Source: Halolamina pelagica (GTDB lineage Archaea > Halobacteriota > Halobacteria > Halobacteriales > Haloferacaceae). From it: 64,000 bases of DNA. The stretch is taken from contig NZ_FOXI01000001.1 in the NCBI RefSeq assembly GCF_900115675.1, positions 372,001 to 436,000 on the forward strand. Reading direction: 5' to 3'. Under the pieces are notes generated by a model. It worked only from the letters and a program-made list of their open reading frames with translations, was not told where the DNA came from and searched no databases. Positions 13,064 through 21,858 of the stretch are shown here, piece after piece. The translations under genes and the position numbers were made by a program. Numbering within the stretch: position 1 is the first letter of the stretch; the number at the start of each line of letters is the position of its first letter.

Positions 13064-15586
13064 TCAGGCCGACGTGTCCGCCGTCGTCCCGTCCAGCCGC
13101 TCCCACACCGTCAGCAGGCTCGGCAGCACCAGCACGCTCGCGAGGAACGCGTACGTGATCGCGACCGCGGTGATGAAGCCGAAGCGCTGGAGCGACGGCA
13201 CGAGCGCGAGCGCGAGCACGCCGAAGCCCGCGGTCGTCGTCGCCGCGCTGGCCAGGAGCGCGCCGCCGGTCCCCTCGACGGTCCGGGTCAGCGCGTCGAT
13301 CGGCTCGCGGCCCGCCCCGCGTTCGTCGACGAACCGCTCGCCGATGTGGATCGCGTAGTCGACGCCGATCCCGATCCCGATGGCGGCGATGATCGCGGTC
13401 TCGGTCGTGAACGCCAGGTCGGCGAGGTACATCGTGCCGAACAGCCACGCCTGCGCGAGCACGACCGGGAACAGCACCACCGCGCCCAGCGTCGCCGAGC
13501 CGTACCGTAGCCGGAAGATGATCGCGAGGAACGCGAGGATCACCCCGAAGGTGATGAGGAACCCCTCGACCAGCGTACGCAGCAGCGACCGCTGGACCAG
13601 TTCCGAGGTGATCGGCGAGCCGGTCGCGATCACGTTCAGGTCGCTCCCGGACTCCATCTCGGTCGCGACGCCGCGCATCTCCTTGGTGATCGTCCGGGTG
13701 TCGGTCGTCCCCGAGAGCGCGACGGAGAGCCGGAGCGAGCGGTACTCGCCGTTCTCGCGGTGGATCGTCTCGGCCGCGGCCGCCGGGTCGGCGTCGTACA
13801 CCGCGTCGTAGATCGCCGCGAGGTTCCCGTCGGGCACGCCGTCGCCGTCGGTGTCGGCGTCGTCGACCATCGCGGCGACGGTCTCGTTCTCTGCGGCGAC
13901 GGCCTCGATCGTCGCGAGCGGGCCGGTCGCCTGCAGGCTGCCGTCGGCCCGTACCGCCGCCGAGTCCGTCTCACGGAGCGCGTCGTGGCCGGCGGCGATC
14001 GCGTCCAGCGTCCCGGGATCGGTGACCGGGCCGCGTATCAGGAACTCCGCCTGCGAACCCCCGCGGGACTGGACGAAGTTCTCGTTGAGGTAGACGGCGT
14101 TGGCCTTGATGTCGTAGTCGCTCGGCTGCAGCGCGGCGGGCAGCAGGTTCATCCAGTCCGGCGAGTCCTGCGGGAGGAACGCGGTCTGGTCGAGCGTGGT
14201 GTCGATCCCCGTCGCCGCGACCCCGCCGCCGGCCGCGAGCACGACCGCGACGGCGATCACGACGTAGGGCGCGCGCCGGGCCAGTTCCGGCCCCACACTG
14301 AGCAGGCGGCCGACGCGCTCACCGCGCCCGAACGGGGACTGGTTGGGCGGCCACCCGAGGCGGCCGCGGAGCCCGTCGATCTCAAGTTTCAGCGCGGGGA
14401 ACAGCAGCCCGAACACGACGAAGGCGGCGGCGATCCCGAAGCCGCTGACGAGGCCGAACTCCCGGATCGACGCGATCGGGCTCACCGCGTTCGAGAGGAA
14501 GCCGACCGCGGTCGTGAACGTCGCGGCGCCGATGGCGACGACGACGCCGGCAAGCCCCCGGCGCATGGCCGCCCGGGGATCGAGGCCGGGGTCGTCGACG
14601 CTCGCCTCGCGGTAGCGCATCACCACGTGGAGCGCGTAGTCGATACTCAGCCCGATCAGCAGGAACGGGACGGCGATCAGGATCTGGGTGATGCCGATGC
14701 CGGCCCAGCCCAGGAAGCCGGCCATCCAGACGAGCACGAGCGCGACCCCGAGCAGCCCCAGCAGCACGTCGATCGCGTCGCGGTACGCGATTCCGAGCAC
14801 CGTGAGGATCAGCAGGAGCGCGACCGGCGAGATCAGCGCGAAGCTCTCGCCGGTGGCCTGGCCGCTCTCCTCGTCGACGATGCCGGGCGCGAAGACGAAG
14901 TGGTCGGTCGCGGACAGTTCCGTGTCGGCGAGCTCCCGTAGCTCCAACTGCGCCGCCGTCACGTCTTCGGGCAGACTGTCGGCCGCCGCGCCGGTGGTGT
15001 CCTGATACACGAGCAGGATCCGCCCGGACGCGGTCGTCGACCCCGGCTCGTAGCTCGTCGCGAGCAGCGCGTAGGGGTCGCCGCGCGTGTCGGCCTCGGG
15101 GTCGAGCACGCGGTCGACGGTCGCCTCGACCTCCGCCTCGGACATCGACTCGAGTTGGTCGATCTGGGCGTCGAGCGACGGCGGCGGGCCGCCGCCACCC
15201 CGGGACTCGTAGTACGCCGCCGTCGCGACGACGTTGGAGACGCCGAGGGTCGGTTGGTCGTCCCGCAGCGTCGCGTTGATCGACTCGTCCTCCCTGATCG
15301 CCCGCTGGAACCGCAGCGTGTCGAGCAGCGACTCCCTCGTGAGGACGTTGTCGCCGCGGACGACCACCTGTGCGGTCGTCGTGTTCTCGCCGGCGACCGA
15401 GAAGTTCCGCTCGATGTCGTCGAGGGCGGCGGCCTCGGCCGAGTCGCTGCTGAACCCCGCGATCGTGAGCCCGCCGTCGACGCTCCCGGCGCCGGCGCCG
15501 ACGACGAGCGTCGCGACGAGGACTGCGGCGATCACCAGCCTGCTGTGGTCGGTGACGGCGGCGGCGTAGCGTTCGGCGAGCCTCAT
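13064..15586 (-). CDS. RND superfamily exporter (MMPL/patched-like)
   Basis: An 840-residue protein with the duplicated RND plan. One membrane helix near residues 15-35 precedes a roughly 210-residue extracytoplasmic domain, followed by a five- to six-helix block, an internal helix, a second external domain, and a second helix block. Conserved stretches include GIGITQILIAVPFLLIGLSIDYALHVVMRYRE and the matching AAIGIGIGVDYAIHIGERF in the second half; GxxxDYxxH is typical of the family. It probably exports lipids or hydrophobic compounds by proton antiport; the substrate is unknown. The frame is open to 15721 but the ATG at 15586 is 29 nt from a strong TATA box. It is divergent from a TrmB-type regulator that probably controls it. 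Confidence 0.9.
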   Translation of the reverse strand: MRLAERYAAAVTDHSRLVIAAVLVATLVVGAGAGSVDGGLTIAGFSSDSAEAAALDDIERNFSVAGENTTTAQVVVRGDNVLTRESLLDTLRFQRAIREDESINATLRDDQPTLGVSNVVATAAYYESRGGGGPPPSLDAQIDQLESMSEAEVEATVDRVLDPEADTRGDPYALLATSYEPGSTTASGRILLVYQDTTGAAADSLPEDVTAAQLELRELADTELSATDHFVFAPGIVDEESGQATGESFALISPVALLLILTVLGIAYRDAIDVLLGLLGVALVLVWMAGFLGWAGIGITQILIAVPFLLIGLSIDYALHVVMRYREASVDDPGLDPRAAMRRGLAGVVVAIGAATFTTAVGFLSNAVSPIASIREFGLVSGFGIAAAFVVFGLLFPALKLEIDGLRGRLGWPPNQSPFGRGERVGRLLSVGPELARRAPYVVIAVAVVLAAGGGVAATGIDTTLDQTAFLPQDSPDWMNLLPAALQPSDYDIKANAVYLNENFVQSRGGSQAEFLIRGPVTDPGTLDAIAAGHDALRETDSAAVRADGSLQATGPLATIEAVAAENETVAAMVDDADTDGDGVPDGNLAAIYDAVYDADPAAAAETIHRENGEYRSLRLSVALSGTTDTRTITKEMRGVATEMESGSDLNVIATGSPITSELVQRSLLRTLVEGFLITFGVILAFLAIIFRLRYGSATLGAVVLFPVVLAQAWLFGTMYLADLAFTTETAIIAAIGIGIGVDYAIHIGERFVDERGAGREPIDALTRTVEGTGGALLASAATTTAGFGVLALALVPSLQRFGFITAVAITYAFLASVLVLPSLLTVWERLDGTTADTSA

Positions 15587-15610
15587 TGGTGGCCTCCACT
15601 CGCTCGAGGG

Positions 15611-15640
15611 AAATAAATATTGTAGATTAGTACAAAATAT
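15611..15640 (-). promoter_or_regulatory. TATA box and near-palindromic operator between RND exporter and TrmB-type regulator
   Basis: On the minus strand ATATTTATTT (15611-15620) is a strong TATA box 29 nt before the exporter start. Next to it, TTGTA-GATTAG-TACAA (15620-15635), extended by imperfect ATAT ends, forms an inverted repeat. The position is suitable for a regulator acting at the TATA/BRE. The A+T-rich block stands out sharply from its surroundings. Confidence 0.6.
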
Positions 15641-15713
15641 CCGGTCGACGGATCCCGGCCACTCATACCGGGCGCCGTCGAACCGTCGGTCGACCGGAGG
15701 ACCCGCCCCCGCC

Positions 15714-16475
15714 ATGAGCACACGAGACGCCGTCGACGCGCTGAAGCGACTCGGACTGTCGAACTATGAGGCCCGCGTGTTCGTCGCGCTCCAGCGCCTC
15801 GGAACGGGGACCGCACAGGCGATCAGCGACGCCTCGGAGGTGCCACGCTCGCAGGTGTACGGCGCCGCCGACGACCTGGTCGAGCGGGGGCTCGTCGAAC
15901 TGGTGGCGTCCTCGCCGAAGGAGTACCGACCGGTGAGCCTCGAGGCGGCCCGGGACCAACTCGGACAGCGCCTCGAACGCGAACGGGACCGCGCGTTCGA
16001 GAACCTCGCGGAGCTCCGGACCGAGACCGACGACGGCGACGCCGGCGGCGCCGTCGCCACGCTGCGGGGCCGCCAGCCCATCGACGACCGCATCGCCGAC
16101 CTGCTCCGGCGGGCCGAGCAGCGGGTGGTGTTCGTCGCGCCCGACTCGCGGTCGGTCCCGACGACGCTGGCCGAGACCCTCCGCGATCGCGCCCGGGACG
16201 GCGTCGCCGTCGTCGTCGTCACGGCAGAACCGGACCAGCGGGAGCGCTTCGCGGACAGCCCGGTCCGGGTGTTCGTGATGGACGAGGACAACCCCGGCGA
16301 CTTCGCGGGGCGCGCGCTGATGGTCGACCAGCGAACGGTGCTGCTCTCGGCGGTCACCGACGACGCCGTCGGCGAGGAGGCGATGTGGACCGCCGACAGC
16401 AGCATCGGCCGGATCCTCGCGCAGTTCATGCAGTCGGGGATCGACTCCGGGATGGAGCGCACGGACGACGCGTGA
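15714..16475 (+). CDS. TrmB-family transcriptional regulator
   Basis: A 253-residue regulator. Residues 5-75 form the TrmB winged helix: ALKRLGLSNYEARVFVALQRLGTGTAQAISDASEVPRSQVYGAADDLVERGLVE. A short coiled segment follows (QLGQRLERERDRAFENLAEL). The C-terminal domain of about 150 residues resembles the PLD-like ligand-sensing domain of TrmB proteins (RRAEQRVVFVAPDSRSVP). It is transcribed away from the RND exporter across a 127-nt gap holding a near-palindromic element. Control of that exporter is the simplest inference. The ligand is not predictable. Confidence 0.9.
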   Translation: MSTRDAVDALKRLGLSNYEARVFVALQRLGTGTAQAISDASEVPRSQVYGAADDLVERGLVELVASSPKEYRPVSLEAARDQLGQRLERERDRAFENLAELRTETDDGDAGGAVATLRGRQPIDDRIADLLRRAEQRVVFVAPDSRSVPTTLAETLRDRARDGVAVVVVTAEPDQRERFADSPVRVFVMDEDNPGDFAGRALMVDQRTVLLSAVTDDAVGEEAMWTADSSIGRILAQFMQSGIDSGMERTDDA

Positions 16476-16535
16476 CGGGCGTTCGACGATCGTTGTAACC
16501 AACCTTTACGGATGTCGAAGTGGTTGGCGTACGTA

Positions 16536-16781
16536 ATGACCCAAGCGCAGCCGGCACGAGCTGACGGCGCCGCGGAACTGCACACCGAACCGCCCGCAGA
16601 CGTCGACTCGACCGCGGGGAAACTGGTGTACGTCTATCTCTCGTCGGTCGTCGAGACGACCGTCGACAGCATCGCCGAGGCGCTGGACCTCAAACTGATC
16701 GAGCTCCTGCCGACGCTGCGCTCGCTGCAGTCGGCCGGCTACGTCGAGCGCGCGGGCGAGCGCTGCCGGATCGTTCGGTAG
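16536..16781 (+). CDS. small helix-turn-helix protein
   Basis: An 81-residue protein whose C-terminal 60 residues form a MarR/TrmB-like winged helix: TAGKLVYVYLSSVVETTVDSIAEALDLKLIELLPTLRSLQSAGYVERAGERCRIV. An upstream ATG at 16512 would add eight residues. I prefer 16536 because a TTTACG element lies about 30 nt before it, matching leaderless transcription. Such small single-domain proteins are widespread in haloarchaea and act as local regulators or architectural factors. The neighbours give no clear target. Confidence 0.78.
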   Translation: MTQAQPARADGAAELHTEPPADVDSTAGKLVYVYLSSVVETTVDSIAEALDLKLIELLPTLRSLQSAGYVERAGERCRIVR

Positions 16782-16863
16782 GCTGTTTCTGCAGGTTCAG
16801 CGGAGGAACGGAGTCGACGGCGACGGACAGCCGTCGCTCGGGGAGCGGAGTCGGCGACGGCGA

Positions 16864-18378
16864 TCAGTCGTCGCTCGGCGTCGGCCCGGGCGTCCGATCC
16901 AGGCTCACGTCGCGCCAAGTGCCGCGCTGGTACCAGAGATAGGCGAGCGTCGCACCGAAGGCGTTCGAGAGCGCGAAGGAGAGCCAGAGGCCGTCGGGCC
17001 CCATCGCGAACGTCTGGGAGGCGAGCCACGCGATCGGCAGGCGGAACACCATCAGCGTCCCCACCGAGATGACCGCGGCCACCGTCGTCTTGCCGGCGCC
17101 GCGGAAACTCCCGTTGTAGGCGCGCATGATCCCCATGAAGCCGAACGTGGGGGCGACGAAGCGCATGAACTGGGCGCCCACCTCGATCACGCGGGGTGCG
17201 TCGGGCTGGTCGGCGCCGACGAAGATCGAGACGATGGGCTCGGCCCAGACGAACGCGATCACGCCCACCGCCGAGAGGATCAGGAACGACGCCTTCGACG
17301 CGAACGCCGCGGTCGCGGCGGCGCGGTCGGGCTTGTCCGCGCCGATGTTCTGGCCGCTCATCGTCTCGACGCCGCGGGCCATCGCGATGGCGGGCATGAA
17401 CACCACCGAGAGCACGCGCGTCCCGATGCCGTAGGCCGACACCACGGGCGTCGCGAACAGGCCGACGACGATCAGCAGGAGGTTGACCGAGAGCGCCCGC
17501 CCCACGCCCTCGACCGAGGCGGGGACGCCGATCTCGAGGATGCGGCGCGCGAACTCGGGATCCGGGGCCATGTCGCCCAACCGGATCTGGACGCCCTGGT
17601 TCCCGCGGAACATGATCCCCAAGCCGATCAGGAATGCCAGCGCCCGGGAGAAGACGGTCGCGATGGCGGCGCCGCGCAGGCCGTCGCCGGTGTACCCCGT
17701 CATCGCGAACAGCTGGTCCTGGAGGCCCGACATCCCGATGATCGCGAACAGCGGGTTGTTCTCGAACCCGAAGATGAGGAACGGGTCGAGCACGATGTTG
17801 ACGACGACCGAGATGCCCATCACCACCATCGGCGTCACCGTGTCCCCCGCCCCGCGCATCAGGGAGATGAACACGAAGAAGCCGAACATGAACACCAGCC
17901 CCAGCGAGATCACCTCCATGTAGTCGACCGCGAGCGGCCGCACGTCGGGCGAGGCGCCGTAGATCCGGACCAGCGTGTCCACCACGAGGTAGCCGACACC
18001 GCCCAGAACGATCGAGACCACGACCGCGAACGAGACCGTCTGGGAGGCGGCGTAGTCGGCTTCGCGCTTGTCGCCGGCGCCGATGTTCTGGGCGATCAGC
18101 ACGCTGCCGGCGACCGAGAGCCCCATCCCCAGCGAGATGAGCAGGAACACCATCGGGAACGCGAAGCTGATGGCGGCCAGCGCCTCGGTGCTGTACCGCC
18201 CGACCCAGAACGTGTCCGCGAGGTTGTAGGCGGTCTGGAACAGGTTCGTGATGACGATCGGGATCGCCAGGATGAACAGCGGCTTGGCGATACCGCCCTC
18301 GGTCAGGTCCAGCTCCCCCTGATTGAACGCGCGGTGGAAGAGGTCCCGCACCCCGGCGAGTCGGCCGCGGAGGCTCAC
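16864..18378 (-). CDS. MATE family efflux transporter
   Basis: A 504-residue polytopic protein with 12 predicted membrane helices in two related halves. Family motifs include IPIVITNLFQTAYNLADTFWVGRYSTEALAAIS in the first half and the equivalent start of the second half near VGVPASVEGVGRAL. These transporters expel cationic drugs or metabolites using Na+ or H+ gradients. The gene begins at an ATG overlapping the stop of the upstream tetR gene by 4 nt, so it is the second gene of a self-regulated tetR-MATE operon. Length is about 50 residues above the bacterial average because of acidic termini. Confidence 0.93.
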   Translation of the reverse strand: MSLRGRLAGVRDLFHRAFNQGELDLTEGGIAKPLFILAIPIVITNLFQTAYNLADTFWVGRYSTEALAAISFAFPMVFLLISLGMGLSVAGSVLIAQNIGAGDKREADYAASQTVSFAVVVSIVLGGVGYLVVDTLVRIYGASPDVRPLAVDYMEVISLGLVFMFGFFVFISLMRGAGDTVTPMVVMGISVVVNIVLDPFLIFGFENNPLFAIIGMSGLQDQLFAMTGYTGDGLRGAAIATVFSRALAFLIGLGIMFRGNQGVQIRLGDMAPDPEFARRILEIGVPASVEGVGRALSVNLLLIVVGLFATPVVSAYGIGTRVLSVVFMPAIAMARGVETMSGQNIGADKPDRAAATAAFASKASFLILSAVGVIAFVWAEPIVSIFVGADQPDAPRVIEVGAQFMRFVAPTFGFMGIMRAYNGSFRGAGKTTVAAVISVGTLMVFRLPIAWLASQTFAMGPDGLWLSFALSNAFGATLAYLWYQRGTWRDVSLDRTPGPTPSDD

Positions 18379-18971
18379 TTCCTCCCCCCGTCGGCGACGA
18401 TCATCGAGTCGATGTGGGCCCGGAGCGTCTCACGGGTCTCCTCGACCGGCCGCCCGACCGCGACGCTGCGGGTCTGGGCCCCGTTGAACACGGTCACGAG
18501 GAAGTCCGCCGACGCCTCCACGTCGAGGTCCGCGCGGAACTCGCCGCTCTCGACGCCGTCGGCGAGGTGGTCCTCGACGTGTTCACGCAGCGTGTGCTCG
18601 TGCTCCTTCAGGTAGCGTCGGAACGACTCGTCGTAGGGGCCCTGGGCCTTCATCTCCAGCACGGCCGTCTGGAACCCCAGGTCGGGGGCGTCGTCGTCCG
18701 GCGGGAACAGGACGGCGTCGATGAGGTTCAACAGGGACTCGTAGGCGGTCTCGCCCTCGACGGCGTCGAGGCGTTCGGTGAACCCCTCCAGCAGGTCCTG
18801 GAAGAAGGAGACGAGCAGGTCGTGTTTGCTGTCGTAGTGGTAGTGGAGGGCGGATTTGCTCACGTCCGTCTCGGCGGCGATGTCTTCCATGGTCACGTCC
18901 GCGTACCCGTGCTTGCAGAGCGCGCGGTACGTTCCCTCGGTGATATCGCTGGTCGACTCTCCGGTACTCAT
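18375..18971 (-). CDS. TetR family transcriptional regulator
   Basis: A 198-residue repressor. Residues 10-60 form the TetR DNA-binding domain: ITEGTYRALCKHGYADVTMEDIAAETDVSKSALHYHYDSKHDLL. The remaining all-helical C-terminus should bind a drug-like ligand. The ATG at 18971 is chosen; the frame also continues to a TTG at 18992, which lies inside a likely operator. The gene overlaps the MATE transporter gene by 4 nt. By analogy with other TetR-efflux pairs it represses its own operon until an exported compound binds. Confidence 0.92.
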   Translation of the reverse strand: MSTGESTSDITEGTYRALCKHGYADVTMEDIAAETDVSKSALHYHYDSKHDLLVSFFQDLLEGFTERLDAVEGETAYESLLNLIDAVLFPPDDDAPDLGFQTAVLEMKAQGPYDESFRRYLKEHEHTLREHVEDHLADGVESGEFRADLDVEASADFLVTVFNGAQTRSVAVGRPVEETRETLRAHIDSMIVADGGRK

Positions 18972-18977
18972 ACTGAC

Positions 18978-18991
18978 TGACTGGTTAGTCA
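18978..18991. promoter_or_regulatory. TetR-type operator TGACT-GGTT-AGTCA
   Basis: Perfect 5-bp arms separated by 4 bases, starting 7 nt upstream of the tetR ATG at 18971. An extra TGACT repeat (18974-18978) extends one side. The position would block transcription of the tetR-MATE operon. Confidence 0.65.
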
Positions 18992-19087
18992 AACTCTGCA
19001 GTCAGACAAAAGGTCTGGGGTTCGAGCAACCGCGGCCGCAGTCGTAACCGCGGCGACCACGAGGGGGCGGACGACGACTGCGCGCGA

Positions 19088-20440
19088 TCAGCTCATGAAC
19101 ACCGAACACGCCGTCCCCGGCGTTCCTGGCGGCCGCTGAACCCCGTCGTCGGAACCTCTCCCGTCATTGTCCGGGTCGCCGTCGCCCGCCTCCCCAGCGA
19201 CCGCGTCGCCGTCGGCTGTCTCGGATCGCGATCGACTGCTGGCGGGCTGGCGCTCGTCGACGCCGCCACCGAGGAACTCACGGATCGGCGGCCCGACGTT
19301 CTCGGGTTCCACGAGGAAGGCGTCGTGGCCGTGGTCGGAGTCGACGACGTGGTGATCGACGGCCGTGCCAGTCTGCTCGAACGCCTCCGCGATCGCCGTC
19401 CCGCCCTCGACCGGGAAGTGCCAGTCGCCCGTGAACGAGACCACGAGCGCCTCGCCGTCGAACTCGGCGACTGCGTCGGCGTCGGAGTCCTCGTCCGCCG
19501 CGAGGTCGAACGCCTCCATCGCCCGGGTCAGGTAGAGGTAGCTGTTGGCGTCGAACCGGTCGACGAACGTCGAGCCCTGGTGGTCGAGGTAGGACTCGAC
19601 CTCGTCGTACGCGAACGCGTCGGCCGCGGGCCCGTCGGGGAACGGCGACGCCACGTCGTAGTCGCTCCCGCCGCGGTCGAACTTCCGCTCCATCGACGCC
19701 TTCGAGAGGTAGCTGAGGTGGCCGAGCTGGCGCGCCAGCGCGAGCCCCCGGTCGGGGTGGGTTCCCGCCGCGGCGTACTCGCCGCCGTGCCACTCGGGGT
19801 CGCCCTGGATCGCCCGGCGGGCGACCGCGTTGAGCCCGCACAGCTGGGCGTCGAGCCGGGGCGCCGTGGCGATGGGGATCGCTCGGTCCACGGCCGCGGG
19901 GTAGCGACGCACCCAGTCGAGCACGTTCATCCCGCCGACGCTGCCGCCGACGACGGCGTGGAGCCGGTCGACGTCGAACTCGTCGAGCAGGCGTCGCTGG
20001 GCGCGGGTCCAGTCGCCGACGGTGACTGCCGGGAACGAACTCCCCCAGACGCCGCCGTCGGGGTGGGGGCTGGCGGGTCCCGTCGAGCCGTAGCAGGAAC
20101 CGGGGACGTTCACGCAGACGACGAAGTACGCCGTCGTGTCGATGGCCTGCCCCGGGCCGACCACGTCGTCCCACCACGCGCGGGCCTGGCCGGCGGCGCC
20201 GTCGTTCGTGCCGTCGTCGTCCGGCCCGCTCGCGACGTGCTGGCTCCCGGTGAGCGCGTGGCAGACCAGCACCGCGTTCCCCCGACCGTTCGGGCCGCCC
20301 TCCGGGTCGTACTCCCCGTAGGTCTCGTACGCCAGTTCGAGGTCGGGGACCGAGCCGCCGCGTTCGAACTCGAAGGGGCCAACCGAGCGCGTGGCGCTGG
20401 TGTGCTGTGGCGCCGCCGTCCCGCGTGTGTTCCCGGTCAT
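19088..20440 (-). CDS. metX: homoserine O-acetyltransferase
   Basis: A 450-residue alpha/beta-hydrolase enzyme that acetylates homoserine from acetyl-CoA in methionine synthesis. The nucleophile elbow is GGSVGGM with Ser167. The other triad members appear to be Asp339 (FTGDWHFP) and His372 (DHGHDAFL). The [12 protein letters not shown] oxyanion region and [12 protein letters not shown] are typical of MetX. The usual length is about 370-400 residues; the last 55 residues here are an acidic, low-complexity haloarchaeal extension rich in Asp, Gly, and Ser. The ATG overlaps the metY stop by 4 nt. Succinyl- versus acetyl-CoA preference cannot be proven from sequence. Confidence 0.93.
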   Translation of the reverse strand: MTGNTRGTAAPQHTSATRSVGPFEFERGGSVPDLELAYETYGEYDPEGGPNGRGNAVLVCHALTGSQHVASGPDDDGTNDGAAGQARAWWDDVVGPGQAIDTTAYFVVCVNVPGSCYGSTGPASPHPDGGVWGSSFPAVTVGDWTRAQRRLLDEFDVDRLHAVVGGSVGGMNVLDWVRRYPAAVDRAIPIATAPRLDAQLCGLNAVARRAIQGDPEWHGGEYAAAGTHPDRGLALARQLGHLSYLSKASMERKFDRGGSDYDVASPFPDGPAADAFAYDEVESYLDHQGSTFVDRFDANSYLYLTRAMEAFDLAADEDSDADAVAEFDGEALVVSFTGDWHFPVEGGTAIAEAFEQTGTAVDHHVVDSDHGHDAFLVEPENVGPPIREFLGGGVDERQPASSRSRSETADGDAVAGEAGDGDPDNDGRGSDDGVQRPPGTPGTACSVFMS

Positions 20441-21720
20441 GTCGTCACGCGCTCGATGGCGGCGTCGATGTCGTCGACGACGTCCCCGGGCTCCTCCAGC
20501 CCGACCGAGAGCCGCAGCAGGTCGGGCGAGACGCCCGCGGCGCGCTGTTCGTCCTCGCTGAGTTGGGCGTGGGTGGTGCTCGCGGGGTGGATCACCAGCG
20601 TGCGCGCGTCGCCGACGTTGGCGACGAAGCCCGCGAGGTCGACCGCCTCGCAGAACTGCTTGCCGGCCGAGAACCCGTCCTCGAGGCCGAACGCGATCAT
20701 GCCGCCGAAGCCGTCGAGGTAGCGCGCGGCGTTGTCGTGGGTCGGGTGGTCGGCCAGCCCCGGGTAGGTGACCCACGCCACTTCCGGGTGATCGTCGAGG
20801 TGCTCGGCGACGATGCGGGCGTTCTCGCAGTGGCGATCCATCCGCAGATCCAGCGTCTCGAGCCCCTGCAGCGTGGCCCAGGCGTCGAAGGGCGTCTGCT
20901 GGGCGCCCAGGGGGCGGAGCCCGCGGTGGCGCAGCGCGTGGGCGAGCGCCTCCTCGCCGAAGCGCTCCGAGAAGTCGACGCCGAAGGCCGGGTTCTCCCC
21001 CGACAGCTCCGGGTAGTCGGCGTCCGGGTGGTCCCACGGGAACGTGCCGCCGTCGACGACGACGCCGCCGACGGTGGTACCCGAGCCGTGGATCCACTTG
21101 GTGGTCGACTCCCAGACGGCGTCGGCGCCGTGCTCCAGCGGCCGACAGAGCGCGGGCGAGGCGAACGTGTTGTCGACGATCAGCGGCGTCGCGCGCTCGT
21201 GGGCGATCTCGGCGAGGCGTTCGAACTCCGGCGTCACCAGCGAGGGGTTGGCCATCGTCTCGACGTGGACGAAGGCGGTGTCGGAGTCGCTCGCGTCGGC
21301 GTAGGCCTCGTAGTCCAGCGTGTCGACGGTCCGGATCTCGACGCCCCGGCGCGTGGCGGTGTGTGCGAAGTACGTCGTCGTCCCGCCGTAGAGATCCCCC
21401 GCGGTGACGACGTTGTCGCCCGCGCTCGCGAGGACGGTCGTCAGGGCGTCGATCGCGGCCATCCCGGCGTTGGTGGCGACGGCGCCGACGCCGCCCGAGA
21501 GCGACGCCAGCCGCCGCTCGAGCGTCCGGACGGTCGGGTTGGAGATCCGACTGTACACGTCGCCGTCGGCCTCCAGCGCGTAGAGGTCGGCGGCGCGGTC
21601 GGCGCTGCCCAAGCGGTACGACGTGGTCTGATGGATCGGCGGGGCGTACGAGCCGCCCTCGGCCGCTGGCTCGTGACCGCCGTGGAGACTTCGGCTTTGG
21701 AACCCGCGAGTCATGTCCAT
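20437..21720 (-). CDS. metY: O-acetylhomoserine aminocarboxypropyltransferase
   Basis: A 427-residue PLP enzyme of the Cys/Met metabolism family, joining O-acetylhomoserine and sulfide to give homocysteine. Motifs include [19 protein letters not shown] near the N-terminus, the cofactor region TNAGMAAI, and the PLP-binding lysine in [13 protein letters not shown]. Pairing with metX supports sulfhydrylase rather than cystathionine synthase or lyase activity, though the families are close. ATGs at 21720 and 21714 are both possible; the TATA-like stretch around 21738-21744 is about 20-28 nt upstream. The 4-nt overlap with metX shows one operon. Confidence 0.92.
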   Translation of the reverse strand: MDMTRGFQSRSLHGGHEPAAEGGSYAPPIHQTTSYRLGSADRAADLYALEADGDVYSRISNPTVRTLERRLASLSGGVGAVATNAGMAAIDALTTVLASAGDNVVTAGDLYGGTTTYFAHTATRRGVEIRTVDTLDYEAYADASDSDTAFVHVETMANPSLVTPEFERLAEIAHERATPLIVDNTFASPALCRPLEHGADAVWESTTKWIHGSGTTVGGVVVDGGTFPWDHPDADYPELSGENPAFGVDFSERFGEEALAHALRHRGLRPLGAQQTPFDAWATLQGLETLDLRMDRHCENARIVAEHLDDHPEVAWVTYPGLADHPTHDNAARYLDGFGGMIAFGLEDGFSAGKQFCEAVDLAGFVANVGDARTLVIHPASTTHAQLSEDEQRAAGVSPDLLRLSVGLEEPGDVVDDIDAAIERVTT

Positions 21721-21822
21721 AACGCATACCCCGATAGGTAAAAATGCGCTGCAGTTTTCCTTCCGGCGATCACTGCGTTCGTCGTTCGCTACCAAACGCC
21801 AGACGGCTCCCGTCCCAACGAG

Positions 21823-21830
21823 TATTTATT
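21823..21830 (+). promoter_or_regulatory. TATA box TATTTATT of the NhaC antiporter gene
   Basis: An A+T-rich octamer about 33 nt before the ATG at 21859 in the 138-nt divergent region between metY and the antiporter. It fits a leaderless or nearly leaderless haloarchaeal promoter. Confidence 0.6.
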
Positions 21831-21858
21831 TCCGAAGGTAATCGAAACGGGTAGGGAA

